A stretch of DNA of 64,000 nucleotides, from the NCBI GenBank assembly GCA_964016985.1, contig OZ024824.1, forward strand, positions 121,888,839 through 121,952,838, read 5' to 3'. Below, one piece after another: positions 10,976 to 21,807 of the stretch. The position numbers were made by a program, and so were the translations under genes. The notes beneath the pieces are model-generated. The model was given only the letters and a program-made list of their open reading frames with translations. It was not told the DNA's origin and ran no database searches. How positions within the stretch are numbered: the stretch's first letter is position 1; every line of letters starts with the position of its first letter. The DNA is from Anodontia alba. Its lineage: Eukaryota; Mollusca; Bivalvia; Lucinida; Lucinidae.

Positions 10976-11341
10976 GATAATACGTCCAGTAGAGATTCTG
11001 ATCTGAATCCTCGCTGGGCGCACATGTCCAAAGGTATGTTTTCTGACGTTGTTGTTCATTTTATACTGAAGTCCAGAAAGTCAAATATTCAGCCAATCGT
11101 TTATCACATGGATTTGAGTCATAATGTCATAAAACGTGCCTTCGGACATGTGCGCCGAGCAAAGATTCAGATCAGCCTGCGCATTTGAGCAGTCTGATCA
11201 GAGGCTTCACCGGGCGTACCTTGTATAGCCAAGTATGCAAAGTTTCTTCGTGCGGACAAAGAATACTCTGCGCAGACTGTGGGTGCGCAGGCTGATTTGA
11301 ATCTTCGTTGGGCGCACATGTCTGAAGGTATGTTTTCTCAA
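10976..11341 (+). mobile_element. Family E inverted-repeat elements, copies E11 (half) and E1
   Basis: 10976-11080 carries one arm (TGAATCCTCGCTGGGCGCAC). 11128-11341 is a complete element, with GACATGTGCGCCGAGCAAAG and GATTCAGATCAGCCTGCGCA on the left mirrored by GCGCAGGCTGATTTGAATCT and GGCGCACATGTCTGAAGGTA on the right. Family E is the commonest medium-length inverted repeat here and is non-coding. Confidence 0.7.
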
Positions 11342-11654
11342 ACTCCGGCTCATTTCTCATTTTGTATTGTGATTTCTTTTCTTTTTTTTTTATAGTTACT
11401 TTAATATTGCTCTAGATAGGTGGTTAGTATCCTAGAGAAGCAGTCTGATCTGGGTCCACACTGTTTGCAACAATGACTTTTAAAGTAACCGGCAGAAGAC
11501 AAAACAGACGACAATTATTGTGTTTTGACATCTTAAGGGTTAGGATAAGTATTGTAAGGAGTTAAGGTGTACTAATACGAAGCGTCGAAGTTGTACACCT
11601 AAACAATCTAGTTTTGCCTCCTCTCCTGTATCGAGCGATAAAACCTGCAATAAG

Positions 11655-11930
11655 ACTTGTGCGACCGGCGAAGACTGATCAACCTGCGCATACAGAAGTC
11701 TGATCAGAGTCTTCGCTGATAGCATATGCCTTCTACGGGCTACCCAAAGAGGTATAAACTCAGCTTATATTCTTTCTAAATCTATAGCGGGCCGTTATCG
11801 GCCCGTCAGCTACCCTGACGGGCCGATAACGGCCCGCTATAGATTTAGAAAGAATGCTTACTGGGAAACAAGAACCATTGCCGTGCTGGGTGGATATACA
11901 GGCTGATCTGAGTATTTGCCGGTCACACAG
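11655..11930. mobile_element. Family E remnants surrounding palindrome I1
   Basis: GACTGATCAACCTGCGCATA, TCTGATCAGAGTCTTCGCTG (11660-11720) and GGCTGATCTGAGTATTTGCC (about 11900) are family-E arm pieces. Between them lies the separate palindrome at 11769-11855, so I1 may have inserted into an E copy. Confidence 0.5.
11769..11855. repeat. Perfect 41-bp-arm palindrome, family I copy 1
   Basis: Arms 11769-11809 and 11815-11855 are exact complements by eye, with a 5-base loop (CTACC). The core is GGGCCGTTATCGGCCCGTCA. The right side continues into GCTTACTGGG, matching the outer part of the second copy at 46089-46195. A single-arm remnant (CCCAGTAAGCATTCTTTATA) is at 32818. It would form a stable DNA cruciform or RNA hairpin. 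Confidence 0.9.
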
Positions 11931-12007
11931 GTTTTATTGTATTATCTAGAGCTAGCTCAAATCCATTCTATCAAAACATTTTAGGCACATTATCACGAAG
12001 TCAAGTG

Positions 12008-12240
12008 AAAGGATCGTGGTAGCGTAGTGGTTAGTTTGGGCCTCTGGTACTAGAGATCCGGGTAAGATACATGTACCCGATCGCGGTGTGAGTTTTCGAA
12101 CATGCGCCATCAGTATCATTGGCAGGGATGATGTTAATATAGTACAGCTTCCTTTGATTTGGGACGTCAAAGGGAGCGGTCCTGTCAAGGGAGAGATATA
12201 ATCGGAATGCAAGTTAAAGATCTCACTACCGAAACAGAAG
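12008..12240 (+). mobile_element. Possible tRNA-derived SINE fragment
   Basis: GGTAGCGTAGTGGTTAG (about 12018) is close to a pol III A box, and GAGATCCGGGTAAGATAC lies where a tRNA T-arm/B box would be. The head looks like a decayed tRNA with a modest insertion. No clear tail or target duplication was found. It differs from the SINEs at 15.6, 58.1 and 59.7 kb. Confidence 0.45.
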
Positions 12241-12375
12241 TTGTTTCTTAGTGCTTCATCCTGCTACAAATGTAAGTCTGCTCCCTACGGGTTATGGTTG
12301 AATACGACCGACTGCAGTAATGGTAGAAAGAAGAAATAATGGTAGAAAATAATATAAATAAAACATTAAACGAAA

Positions 12376-12515
12376 CTAAGCGGAAGGATACTCCTTCAAG
12401 GGAAATGAGATTAAGCGGAAGGATACACTTTTTTAGGGAAATGACTTAAGCGGACGGACACGCCTTCAAGGGACATGAAATTAAGCGGAAGAATACGACT
12501 TCAAGGAAAATAACT
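12376..12515 (+). repeat. Tandem repeat, four exact 35-bp registers
   Basis: Units start at 12376, 12411, 12446 and 12481, each beginning CTAAGCGGAAGGATAC or TTAAGCGG(A/C)(A/C)G(G/A)A and ending GGGAAATGA or similar. The period is constant at 35 bp although the units differ at several positions, so it is an old array. Confidence 0.85.
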
Positions 12516-13430
12516 AACATGAAAATGTGTGATTTGCTATATTGAAAGGAAAATTTCTTTATCTTTACAGCAGCCCCCATGTTTGATAACATTAAAATGC
12601 ATATATTAGGAAACCGAAGTTCTGTCCGCAGACTTTGACTCTCTTTGATAAATGACGACAAAACCGACAGGTGTTTGTATTACTCCTAAGGTGTTCGAAT
12701 GTTAAGGTTTAAATGGGCTCGATACACATGATAGATTTTGCGCCATTTTATAAGGGAGATAACTTTATGACTTCCTATATAGCTGTTCGGCATAATAAGC
12801 CCCTTCTGTAAAGTTGTCTAATTTGAAAAGAAACCATTATGAGCTGATGCTTTCCTTTTAAAGTAGATTCCTTTTAGAAGGTAGAAAATACTTTTGACGG
12901 ACTTATCTCCCCTGAAAGTGTATCATTTCCCCTTTATATGATATGACCTATTTTCGAAAAAAACAAAACAGAAAGAAACACGTACACACAACTGTGGCCT
13001 CAAAACTAAAATATCTCAACAGAGAGTGTCCTTCAAACAGAATTCTTACGTCTGGCTATTTGATAAGTTTGAGTCTATAATAAGACAATTATGGCATCAT
13101 AATGACCCATATTTATAGTTATAGTAATATCTCAACACAGGTGAATAATGGTGCACTGCCTATGTCATAAAACGTGCGCGTGACCGATAACTGGACGTAA
13201 TGATAATTTATACTTATGACAAGTGTTTGCCCGAAGCCATAATTGTTACGTAGACAGAATATACTGTTCTATACTTGCATTTGCAACCTTCAGAGGTAGC
13301 TTTGAAGTTTGATTCCCTCTAATAGAACCAAAATGAACATGTGCGTAGAAGGAAGCTGGTCTTAAGTACTTATAGTGTATAATCTATCTACCCTAAATAT
13401 CGAAACACTTAACTCCTTATAAAAAATGTC
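12516..13430. other. No gene recognised
   Basis: AT-rich sequence with no microsatellite, no long inverted repeat and no identifiable protein similarity in either strand's frames. Confidence 0.4.
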
Positions 13431-13432
13431 CT

Positions 13433-13676
13433 GGGCCCAGTTGTTCAAAGCGTCGTTAGCATAAGGAGCTCGTTTAGGTCATTTCGTTAACTGTTTTAGC
13501 AGATTCAATATACAATGTTCTGATATTTTTTGCTGAAAAAAAATGTGAGTAGCTTTTGCACTGCAAAACCTACTCACATTTTTTCAGCAAAAAATTTCAG
13601 CATATTTGCGTATCACTCGTTGTAAATTTTAACGAATCGTTAACTAACGACATCGTAAGCTTGGAACACTGGGCCC
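13433..13676 (+). mobile_element. Hairpin MITE family G, copy G1
   Basis: Termini GGGCCCAGTTGTTCAAAGCG and the inverted CACTGGGCCC. The inner stem is GCTGAAAAAAAATGTGAGTA / TACTCACATTTTTTCAGC. Subterminal GTTAGC/GCTAAC repeats are characteristic. About 244 bp; no coding capacity. Copies recur at 14474, 29418 and 62711. Confidence 0.85.
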
Positions 13677-13697
13677 TGAAATTGAGCAATAACATTT

Positions 13698-13989
13698 GAG
13701 CCACCTCATGGCAAGACCAACAAAATATCATATGTGCCCAGCGAAGTCTCAGATCTGCCTGAGCATCAGCCCAGTCTGATCAGAGTCTTCGCTGTGCACT
13801 TAACGACTCAAGCTTTCTTCATGTGGACATGACCCTTTTGGGTTTACTGGGCCGTAAAACCTCAACTCCAAACAGCTTGCTTCTTCATGCGGACAGCCAA
13901 AACTCTGATCAGAATGCGTGGATGCCCCGGCTGATCTGAGTCTTCGCTTGGCGCACATCTATTTTGTTGGTTTTGTCATCAGGTGGCTC
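13698..13989 (+). mobile_element. Family E inverted-repeat element, copy E2
   Basis: Termini GAGCCACCTCATGGCAAGAC and the inverted CATCAGGTGGCTC. The inner arms carry GCCCAGCGAAGTCTCAGATC and its complement. ATTT lies on both sides (13694-13697 and 13990-13993), a possible 4-bp target duplication. Confidence 0.75.
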
Positions 13990-14417
13990 ATTTCATTAGC
14001 TGTTGATGTGTCCAAACACAGCTAGGTAGTGACAAACATGTATACCCTGATCAGTCACCAACATACATTTGGACACATCACCAATAAGTTAATGAAAATG
14101 TTTAAATTTTAGAACAAGTATGGTAAGGAATTAAGATTCCTGAGTATTTAAGTTCTTATTATAGTCACTTTAACGCTTATTATTTTGGTACCAGTGTCAG
14201 CAGGAGATAGTTTTTTTCTATTTTACCAGAAAAAAAGCTTGACAGAGACAATTTGCATGAAATGTCAAAGCTTATTTTCTGTAAAAAATATAAGAAAATT
14301 AAAAAAAAATAAATATGTTATCAAATTATCGTCTGCCAAAATCGCCAAGAGAGTGGTAAAGATTTTTAACCGTGGTTTCATTAGTTAATGAAGAAAAGTA
14401 AAACTTCGCAACTCTTT

Positions 14418-15544
14418 AAGGAGATATTGCAGTAAGGCGAGGTTTGCCCTAATTGAATCAGATGTTGAAGGCCTGGACCCAGTTGTTCAAAGCTAACGAC
14501 GTCGTTAGTTAACGATTCGTTAAAATTTACATCGAGCGATACGCAAATATGCTGAATATTTTTGCTGAAAAAATGTGAGTGCAAAAGCTACTCACATTTT
14601 TTTTTTCAGCAAAAATATCAGAATATTGTATATTGAATCTGCTAAAACAGTTAACGAAATGACCCTTAACGAGCTCGTTCAGCTAACGACGCTTTGAACA
14701 ACTGGGCCCAGATTTCCGAAATTTCAATATTCAAATTTTTCTTGCATATTTGAGTAGCCCGGTGGCAGAATCATATCAGAAAAGAAAATTTATACTTCTG
14801 GCTTATTATTAGGGGAGATAATCCTGTCTTGTTTACCCCATCCCCAAACTCCTAAATTAATGTCATGTTCAAAACGACGGGGAATACATTTAGTTACATT
14901 TCCCTTTGGGAAATATTTCTTGCATCAGAATGGCGAGAACACAACACTGACGGGAAATTATGGTTAAGTGAATAGTCCGTGCGCGTGCCTGGTATATCTT
15001 ACCCGAATTCTCTCTTTAATTTCCGATTAAAATGCCGATTAAAATGCAAACTTGAATGTGTTATAAAGATGTCCTTTGGTGGAGATATTTCTCAGACATA
15101 AGTAATATATATGAATGGGAACTTTGGTCTGAGGGAGTGAGGGATATATTTTTCTAACAACTTTTATGAAACGCATTCAATTTGTATTTTAAGCGGAAAT
15201 GAGAAAGGGAATTCAAGTCAAGTATACCAGACACGCGCTAACAATTAATATCAATCAGTGTTGTGTTCTCGTCATTCTCATGCAAGAAATATTTCACAAA
15301 AAGAAGAGTAACTAAATGTGATTTAATGAACATGGTATTAATTTAGGAGTGTTTGTGGTGGGGTAAGCAGGACTGAAACCTCCCCCTAATGATTAGCCAG
15401 AAGCATAATATTCCTTTCTGCTAAGATTCAGACATCGGGCTATTGGACTACGTCATAAAATTTTGAATATTGTAATTTCTGAAAGCTGATCTTCAATACC
15501 TGTGCCGATTAGGGAAAATCCTCGCCTTACTGCAATAACTCCTG
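14418..15544 (+). mobile_element. Long inverted-repeat element F2, carrying nested hairpin G2
   Basis: Begins AAGGAGATATTGCAGTAAGG and ends in the complement, CTCGCCTTACTGCAATAACT. The arms match F1 closely. The left arm is interrupted at 14474-14709 by a complete family-G hairpin. Removing it rejoins GTTGAAG to GATTTCCGAAATT, as in the right arm. F2 is therefore older than its resident G2. Confidence 0.8.
14474..14709 (+). mobile_element. Hairpin MITE family G, copy G2, nested in F2
   Basis: GGACCCAGTTGTTCAAAGC to GCTTTGAACAACTGGGCCC, with the GTGAGTGCAAAAGCTACTCAC inner stem. Complete, and flanked on both sides by family-F sequence. No target duplication is obvious. Confidence 0.85.
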
Positions 15545-15561
15545 TACAAGCTGCAAATGTT

Positions 15562-15864
15562 TGTTTGTTTGTGTTGGAGTTTTATGGCCCAGTCAACCCA
15601 ATGGGGTCATGTCGAGCGCGGTCAGTTGACCTAATCACACTTTTACTGAGCAGGCTTAATCCTCTAAGTGGTAAAACAAGTATTGTGCACTTCTTTCGCC
15701 AGAAACTGACAACTGCTCCTTGAATCAGCGGAAGGGAGAGAACGATCGTGGAAAAATATTTTATGATCAATCTCCACGACAGAATGCTGCCGACGCGGCG
15801 GGGTCGAACCCGCAACCTTCTGGGCACCAGTCGGGCGCTTCCAACTAAGCCACCAAGGCCGGCG
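15562..15864 (-). mobile_element. tRNA-derived SINE, copy 1 (12-bp target duplication)
   Basis: On the minus strand the head is tRNA-like: an A box TGGCTTAGTTGG near 15850 and a B box GGTTCGACCCC near 15800. A ~200-bp body follows, then a tail reading CCATAAAACTCCAACACAAA. It is flanked by GCTGCAAATGTT at 15550-15561 and 15865-15876, a perfect 12-bp duplication that fixes both ends. The frames at 15582-15902 and 15664-15888 read through it and are not genes. I cannot tell whether it belongs to a named molluscan SINE family. Confidence 0.9.
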
Positions 15865-16015
15865 GCTGCAAATGTTATCTGCACACATTGTTCGTGAGCC
15901 AATCAGAATTTAAATGTTATCTGCACACATTGTTCGTGGGCCAATCAGAATTCTTTACACGCCGCATCTGGTCTAGTCATGCAGAATTCACTGATTATAA
16001 TGTTAGATACTAATA

Positions 16016-16350
16016 CAGTCGAATCTCGTTATCTCGAACTCCCTTATTTCGAATTACCGCTTATCTCGAAGTGAAAATCTGGTCCCTGTTTTAACATGAA
16101 AATATGACAACAGGTAACAAAATAATGTGGAAAAGAGGAGAAATTGCTCCTAAGGAGCAATTTCTCCTCTTTTCCACATTATTTTATATATATATTTCTA
16201 ACTTCAGGAGTCAAATTACATATTCATTTGTTAAATGTGTTTGTTCAATTTATTGCTTTCCTCACCCTCTCAACTCTGATATGTCGAGGTACGGATATCT
16301 CGAAGTGTTTCAGTGAGTCCCTTGGAATTCGAGATAACGAGAGTCGACTG
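16016..16350 (+). mobile_element. Pogo-like MITE family C, copy C3
   Basis: TA-flanked. Left terminus CAGTCGAATCTCGTTATCTC, right terminus the complement ending GAGAGTCGACTG. The inner palindrome at about 16130-16190 is exact around GCTCCTAAGGAGC. Confidence 0.9.
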
Positions 16351-16594
16351 TATTATTCGAAGGCAGGTTTTGTTAGTGTTGCTTCTGTTTCATAAGTGCT
16401 TCAGTTATTAGGGTGATAGGATGGTGAAAAAGTCTTGCTATACTTGCAGCAGACAGAGGAAACGGGTTTGTTAATAATGCTTCTGTTTCTACAATATCTT
16501 TCATTGCCTAATTTGGACTTCTGTTTCTTTTATCACCTTAGCGAGACAACAAAATGACCAATAAGGATTGATGTGTTGTCAACGAAAAGCTAAA

Positions 16595-16864
16595 CATCAC
16601 GAAAACATACCTATATAATTTTGACCCCCTCAAACCCCACTTTTACATAGAAAAACTGGGGTTTACAGGGATGTACATTATTTTTCTAATTTCTGCTCAA
16701 AACATAGATTGTGGGTACTCGTTAGAACCGCGGTTCTAACGAGTACCCACAATCTGTGTTTTGAGCAGAAATATGAAAAATATCAAAAAAATTTATCTGA
16801 AAATTTTCATTTTTTTTTGGTGGTAAAACTTTCAATATATTTGAACAGGCGTGTTTTCGTAGTG
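16595..16864 (+). mobile_element. Hairpin MITE family A, copy A2
   Basis: CATCACGAAAACATACCTAT to GTGTTTTCGTAGTG, with left hairpin, central stem (GGGTACTCGTTAGAACCG) and T-rich right hairpin all present. The bases on each side are A and A. Just upstream (16530-16590) is a short decayed piece of element M. Confidence 0.9.
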
Positions 16865-17214
16865 AACAATTGCGCTGCTATATACTAAACCCTATATGCG
16901 AATACCAGAGAGCGACCGAATGCTAAAGAGTCATACCAGCCTGTGATTCAAAGACAATTTAGTGTGCATATCACGAGGATGGTGTTAAAATAAAAAAAAA
17001 TCTGAACAGGACAGGAGCAAATTCTCAGCGAACTGGTCCGACACAAAAGACAAACTTTACTGTCTTCATTCTAAGCATTCGGGCAGATAGTCTCGCAAAA
17101 CAGTGCAGATCCAGATAAGACGCCACCAAACGCATTCTGATGAGGGTCTTCACTGATTGCGATAATCTAGCAGTCTTCTAAACAAATCAACAGATAGTAA
17201 AATATACTTGTTAA

Positions 17215-17700
17215 AATTTTAGGACAAGTATGGTAAGGTGTTATGATGTCCTAATATTTAGCATATTTACGGCATGTACTGTATTTACCATAAATGAGTG
17301 GCAATATGAAACCACATGTACATTTTCATTCTATGTATAAAACACCCGCTAAGGGAGTTGATTTCACAAGGTACTCATACCCACTAAAAAGCGTCATTGA
17401 ATGACAGAACTACAGAACAAAATGAGCAAAATGACCAAAATGGCCAAAAGAGTACACAAAAGCCACATGTACAACTTCTTGGTATAAAACATCTGCGAGG
17501 TTTCAAAATGATTAGTGCTAAGGGGAAAAATGATTTGATATCAAAACATGCCCACTATAAAGCGTCAGGGTATGACAGAATTACGGAATGACGACCGGGA
17601 ATGTAGAATAGCCCGACTTTATCCAGGTACCGTATTAACCGCAAGTAATCGGACACTTTTACTTCTCACCATACTTGTTCTAAGATTTGAACAAGTACAA
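17215..17700 (+). repeat. Dispersed flank repeat (TTTTAGGACAAGTATGGTAAG type)
   Basis: The block AAATTTTAGAACAAGTATGGTAAG, or its complement, recurs near 11540, 14105, 17215, 17680 (inverted), 47985, 48480, 53110 (inverted) and 63960. It often lies near an H hairpin, suggesting a larger composite element whose centre is H. No gene in this stretch; the frame at 17397-17591 is unrecognised and low-complexity. Confidence 0.45.
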
Positions 17701-17742
17701 TTTACTACCCGGTATTTTGTCTAAAATTTGCTTGATGACTGA

Positions 17743-17808
17743 CAAACAGTGTAGACCCTGATGAGACGCCGCGTTCTGCGGCGTCTCATCGGGGTCCACA
17801 CTGTTTGC
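17743..17808. repeat. Perfect short hairpin family H, copy H1
   Basis: GTGTAGACCCTGATGAGACG, then CCGCGTTCTGCGG, then the complement ending ACACTGTTTGC. Copies occur at 34873, 42612, 47861, 51105 and 63850, with a deleted one at 10063. The arms vary between copies but stay paired within each. It would be a hairpin MITE core. Confidence 0.85.
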
Positions 17809-17865
17809 TCAGGCCTGTCTGTCCGAATATATGCGGTAAATACGGCAATAATGCAACTCTAACAG

Positions 17866-17960
17866 GTTGCCATTGGAAACAAAGAACACACAGAAGAACA
17901 AAAAACCGGAGACTCGGTTTATTACGTAAGTCTATTTGTACAGCCGACTCTGCATATTCA
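17866..17960 (+). repeat. Repeat family Q, short copy
   Basis: TTGGAAACAAAGAACACACA and CCGGAGACTCGGTTTATTAC match the first part of the Q copies at 0.85, 53.7 and 60.6 kb. The second half is absent. Confidence 0.5.
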
Positions 17961-18294
17961 TTTATTAGTATGTTCTTTGTCCCCATTTCTACAGCTTCGG
18001 TTAACATGCGAATCAACTAAGTAATTGCTACAGCTCAACCTGTCAACTCGTCTAAGTGTTTAGTCTGATCTTATTAGTGTTCGATGGTCACTTAATGCGA
18101 GTAAATGGTATCCTTTAACCATATATCAGTGAAGCCCCACTTTATAATTTGAGTAATATAGATAAGATAAATCTGTTTATGTCTAAATGGATACATAGAC
18201 CAGCAGCACTTGTGGCCCAATTAATTAGATAATTGTATTGTGATTTTAAGCTTTTTGTACCCCGTCACATGATATTTGCAGAGTGTTATGATAT

Positions 18295-19250
18295 ACCTTC
18301 CGGTGTCTGTCTATCCACCTGTCTGTCCGTCCGTCTGACTTCGTTTCGGGGTAACTCCTACAGTTTTCATTGCATCGCTTTGAAACTTAGTGGGCAGTTA
18401 GACCATGCGTTGGTACGGCACATATTGTTTCGAGGTTACAGTGCACTAACTTTTGATAGAGTCAGGCTTTTTAACAATTTTTTCGGGCTTTGACTTTGTT
18501 TCAGGATAAATTTCATACAGTTTTCATCGGATCGTATTGAAGCGTGGTGGACAGTAAGATCATGAAGTGGTACAGCGCATATTACTTCGAGGTTAAGTAT
18601 ACCAAATTCATGAAGTGGTACAGCGCATATTACTTCGAGGGTAAGTACACCAAATTCATGAAGTGGTACAGCGCATATTACTTCGAGTTTACAGTATACC
18701 AAATTTTGCTAGAGTTATTTATTGCGCTTGTTAACGATTTTTCGGCCTTTCATTTTGTTTTCGGATAACTCCTCCTACAGTTTTCATCCGATCAGATTGA
18801 AACACAGTGGACTGTTAGACTATGAAGTGATGCAGCGCATATAGTTTCGAGGTTACAGTACAGCATTGATACAGTTAGTTAAAGATTGTTCAAACATGAT
18901 TGCATTCCTCTTATAGTTTCATCTGATCAAGCGGTTATATGTATGTTGTTGGATAGAAAGAAGATTCGGATAATTGCAGCCAGGACACAGTACACCCTTT
19001 TTTTTTACATTCTTTCAAGGTTAGAGTACACCAAATGTTCATAGAGTTATTACTTATTTAAAAATCCGCACTTGCTTTCAGGCTAACTCCTCCCACGTTT
19101 TCACCAGTACCAGTTAAGACCATGACGTGATACAACACATATTGATCCGAGGTTACAATACATCATTAGTAGAGTTATTACATATCAAAGACAACAATTT
19201 TCTCTACACGTTTTTATGACCCTGCAGGGTGGGGTATCACGCAGTGTCTG
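18295..19250 (+). repeat. Degenerate ~200-bp-unit minisatellite with 48-bp triplication
   Basis: The sequence cycles through CTCCTACAGTTTTCAT, TGAAACTTAGTGGGCAGTTA, GTACGGCACATATTGTTTCG and AGAGTTATT-like blocks four or five times with decay. It opens with GTCTGTCCGTCCGTCTGAC and closes with CCCTGCAGGGTGGGGTATCA. Inside it, a 48-bp unit starting CATGAAGTGGTACAGCGCAT is repeated at 18561, 18609 and 18657. Because 48 is divisible by three, frames stay open across it (18436-18702 and 18544-18768), which is not evidence of coding. Confidence 0.75.
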
Positions 19251-19868
19251 CAACGTTTTTATTTAATATAGAAACCTTTATTAATTAAAACCGTAAGACG
19301 CCCAAATATTTCATTTACTTGAGTTTACTATCATTTTTGTGTTATCAAATCAAGGTAAGAGCATTGAGCCAAGTAGGCCATTATATTGTAATCATTGTCG
19401 AGACTTTATCTTACCTCACCATACCCGCTTATTAAATTTATTAAATGCCTACAATACGCATTTTCAAGCCTTACTCACAGTTGGCCCAACAGGTACTTAG
19501 GTGGAATTAAAACAGTAATAAGATCAAATGTCTGATTTCTCAATTTCTCTGCAGTTTGTTTAGTTGAGATTTGTAGGCTAATTTTAATTAAACAATGGGA
19601 AACTATGATCTATGTTTCAGTGACAATTCCAGTACTCGTTCTATTAAACATTGAATCCTTTATTCTGCAGTTAAACCCTTAAACGGCCTTCTTTTGTAAT
19701 TTGAGCTACTCAGAATATTACATACGTGTGTGTCGACAGGATAGAGTTTGCATGCTCTTAATCTAAGTCAGTTATTAAAACATTCTGAACCATCAGCAGC
19801 AATATAACAAATTAGGTTTAATGAATCAACTAGATATACATATCCAATAATTAAACATGCCCAGTTTT

Positions 19869-19895
19869 AATGTATTTTTTTTTTTTTTTTTTTTT

Positions 19896-19931
<36 letters not shown>
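19869..19931. repeat. Poly-T tract
   Basis: About 60 bases of near-pure T, followed by T-rich sequence to 20170. The frame across it encodes mostly phenylalanine and is spurious. Confidence 0.9.
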
Positions 19932-19933
<2 letters not shown>

Positions 19934-20046
19934 TCTTTTTATGTATGCTGTTTTTTTATTTATTTAATTTTTTTTTACAAGCTGTATTACTCTTTTTTAA
20001 AATAGTGTTGGAACGTCTTGAGAATATACGTCGTCTAATAACTTTA

Positions 20047-21356
20047 TACAAGGGGCGGTTGGAAAATATCTGGATTTTTTCTCTATCTCAAAAAAGATTA
20101 TTATTTATTTATTTTATTTTATTTTATTTTCAAAATTTATTTTTATTATTATTTTTTTTTAAAGTATTCCCAACCTACGTCTATAAACTTTTGTCATCGT
20201 GATAGCTTTTATATTCCCTCCGCAAACCATGAAATAAACCTACTGTTGAGGCACCGATTTAAAGCTGAAAGCAAAGCCGCCCTGGTCTCATATTTGTTTC
20301 CAGCCAGCTTTTTGTTTGCAGTTCTGGAAACAAATAAAAGTCGCAGGGGGTCAAGGTCATGAATGTACGGAGGATACGTTCTACTGTAAATGAGAGGGGG
20401 CATTCTCATGCAAAGGAAGGACATTTTTCTGGGCTTGCCTGGCATATAACGTTTTCAGCTTTTCTTGGATTTTATCCAAAATTACTTCTGAATAGTACCT
20501 AGCAGTCACAGTTTGACCTTTTGGCATCAAATGAGCCAGTGTTATTCCACGTGAATCCCGAAAAGCAACCGGCATAACCTTGCCAGCAGATGGAGACATC
20601 TTAAACTTCTTGGGAGGTGAGGAACCTGCTTGTTTCCTTTGCTTTGTCTGAGCTTTTGTTTCAGGTTCAGCATAATGAACCCACATTGCATCCCCAGTGA
20701 AAATACAGTGTCAAAACTTATTTTCATCGTGGTTAAAATGCCCCAAATGTTCTTTCGCTATGGTAACTCTGGATGCCTGTGGTCTTCTGTCAGTTGTTTC
20801 GGCACCTAGCAAGTATCTTGCTCAACCCTATTTGTTTCGTGTAAAATCTGATGTGCCGATGCTAAACAGATTAGCTACCTCCTGCAATGTCAGTCTGCTA
20901 TTTTTGTTGACAAAAACCTCAACATCCGCCATCATTGTTGGGGTAACTGCCTCAGCGGGCCTCCTGACCTAGGCTTATCCCTAGCGTTTATCCTGTCCTC
21001 CCTAAATTGTCAAAAAAAAAAAAAAAAAAAAAATCCAGTACAAACGGTTAAACGGGATATGCAGACTTCTGAAAAAAAAATCTGCAACCTTTGAACAATG
21101 TGGCAAGGTTTTCCACCCTCTAACAGCAGGAATTTATTACAGATCTCTGTTCCGCCGGCTTAAAGTCCACCGTAGTTCTTACACCTATCGTGTTTAAATG
21201 CATAAAACTTCCTGTATACGCACTTCTCATTAAAATTTACTGACCGATGAATAGGCGATAAAATGTAGGTTTTGCTCATGTATAATATGTGTTGGTAGCT
21301 GCACGTGGTTAGACAGGAGCATGAAAAGTCCGGATATTTTTCGACCGACCCTCGTA
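20047..21356 (-). mobile_element. Mariner transposon, full-length but dead
   Basis: The left end TACAAGGGGCGGTTGGAAAA (20047) is the inverted match of the right end, which reads TACGAGGGTCGGTCGAAAAA on the minus strand from 21356. Each end is flanked by TA (20045-20046 and 21357-21358). The length of 1310 bp is typical of mariner, and the transposase remains lie inside on the minus strand. This is the only element in the window with an identifiable DNA-transposon transposase. Confidence 0.9.
20205..21180 (-). pseudogene. Mariner-type transposase pseudogene
   Basis: The family encodes the DDD-triad transposase that cuts and joins mariner ends. Reading the minus strand from about 21170: a decayed N-terminus (EQRSVI-like), KPRSGG and AVTPTMMADVEVFVNKNSR then LTLQEVANLF (helix-turn-helix region), then TGDAMWVHYAEPETK, KKFKMSPSAGKVMPVAF and MPKGQTVTARYYSEVI. 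HENAPSH follows, where HDNAPSH is expected, and YPPYIHDLDP near the third Asp. The C-terminus is LAGNKYETRAALLSALNRC ending WFAEGI. There are frameshifts, in-frame stops, a poly-A/T interruption at 21013-21033 and a short internal deletion after HENAPSH. It is not functional. Confidence 0.88.
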
Positions 21357-21442
21357 TAAGGTGACCTGAATATTGAAAACGAGATTATACACCACGCAGA
21401 ATACGGGGTGTTAAGTGGGTCTGCCAACAGAATATAAATTAT

Positions 21443-21668
21443 TGAGCCGTAACATTCGAAAACGTACCTTCTGAAATATGCTTCCAGCGAAGATTCAGAT
21501 CTGCATGCGCCTTAGAGCAGTCTGATCAGAATCTTCTCTTAGCGCATTCTGGATTGTCCAGAATGCAAAGTTTCCAATGAAGACTGATCAAATTGCGCGG
21601 ACGCGCAGACTGACTCGAGTCTTCGTTGTGTGCACAATTATGAAGATACTTTAACTGACGTTGCGGTT
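21443..21668 (+). mobile_element. Family E inverted-repeat element, copy E3
   Basis: GAAAACGTACCTTCTGAAAT and CAGCGAAGATTCAGATCTGC on the left. GACTCGAGTCTTCGTTGTGT and GAAGATACTTTAACTGACGT on the right are decayed complements. It lies 85 bp outside the mariner right end. Confidence 0.65.
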
Positions 21669-21807
21669 CACTTGCAGTTTCTAGCAACTGCAACACTTTT
21701 CGTACAGGGGTCGCGAATCATATTTTACTTTAAAAAGTCTAAATAATATGGATACTTGAACAAAAAGAATAATTTTATCAATTAGCACTTGTAAGCCTTA
21801 TGCGAAC

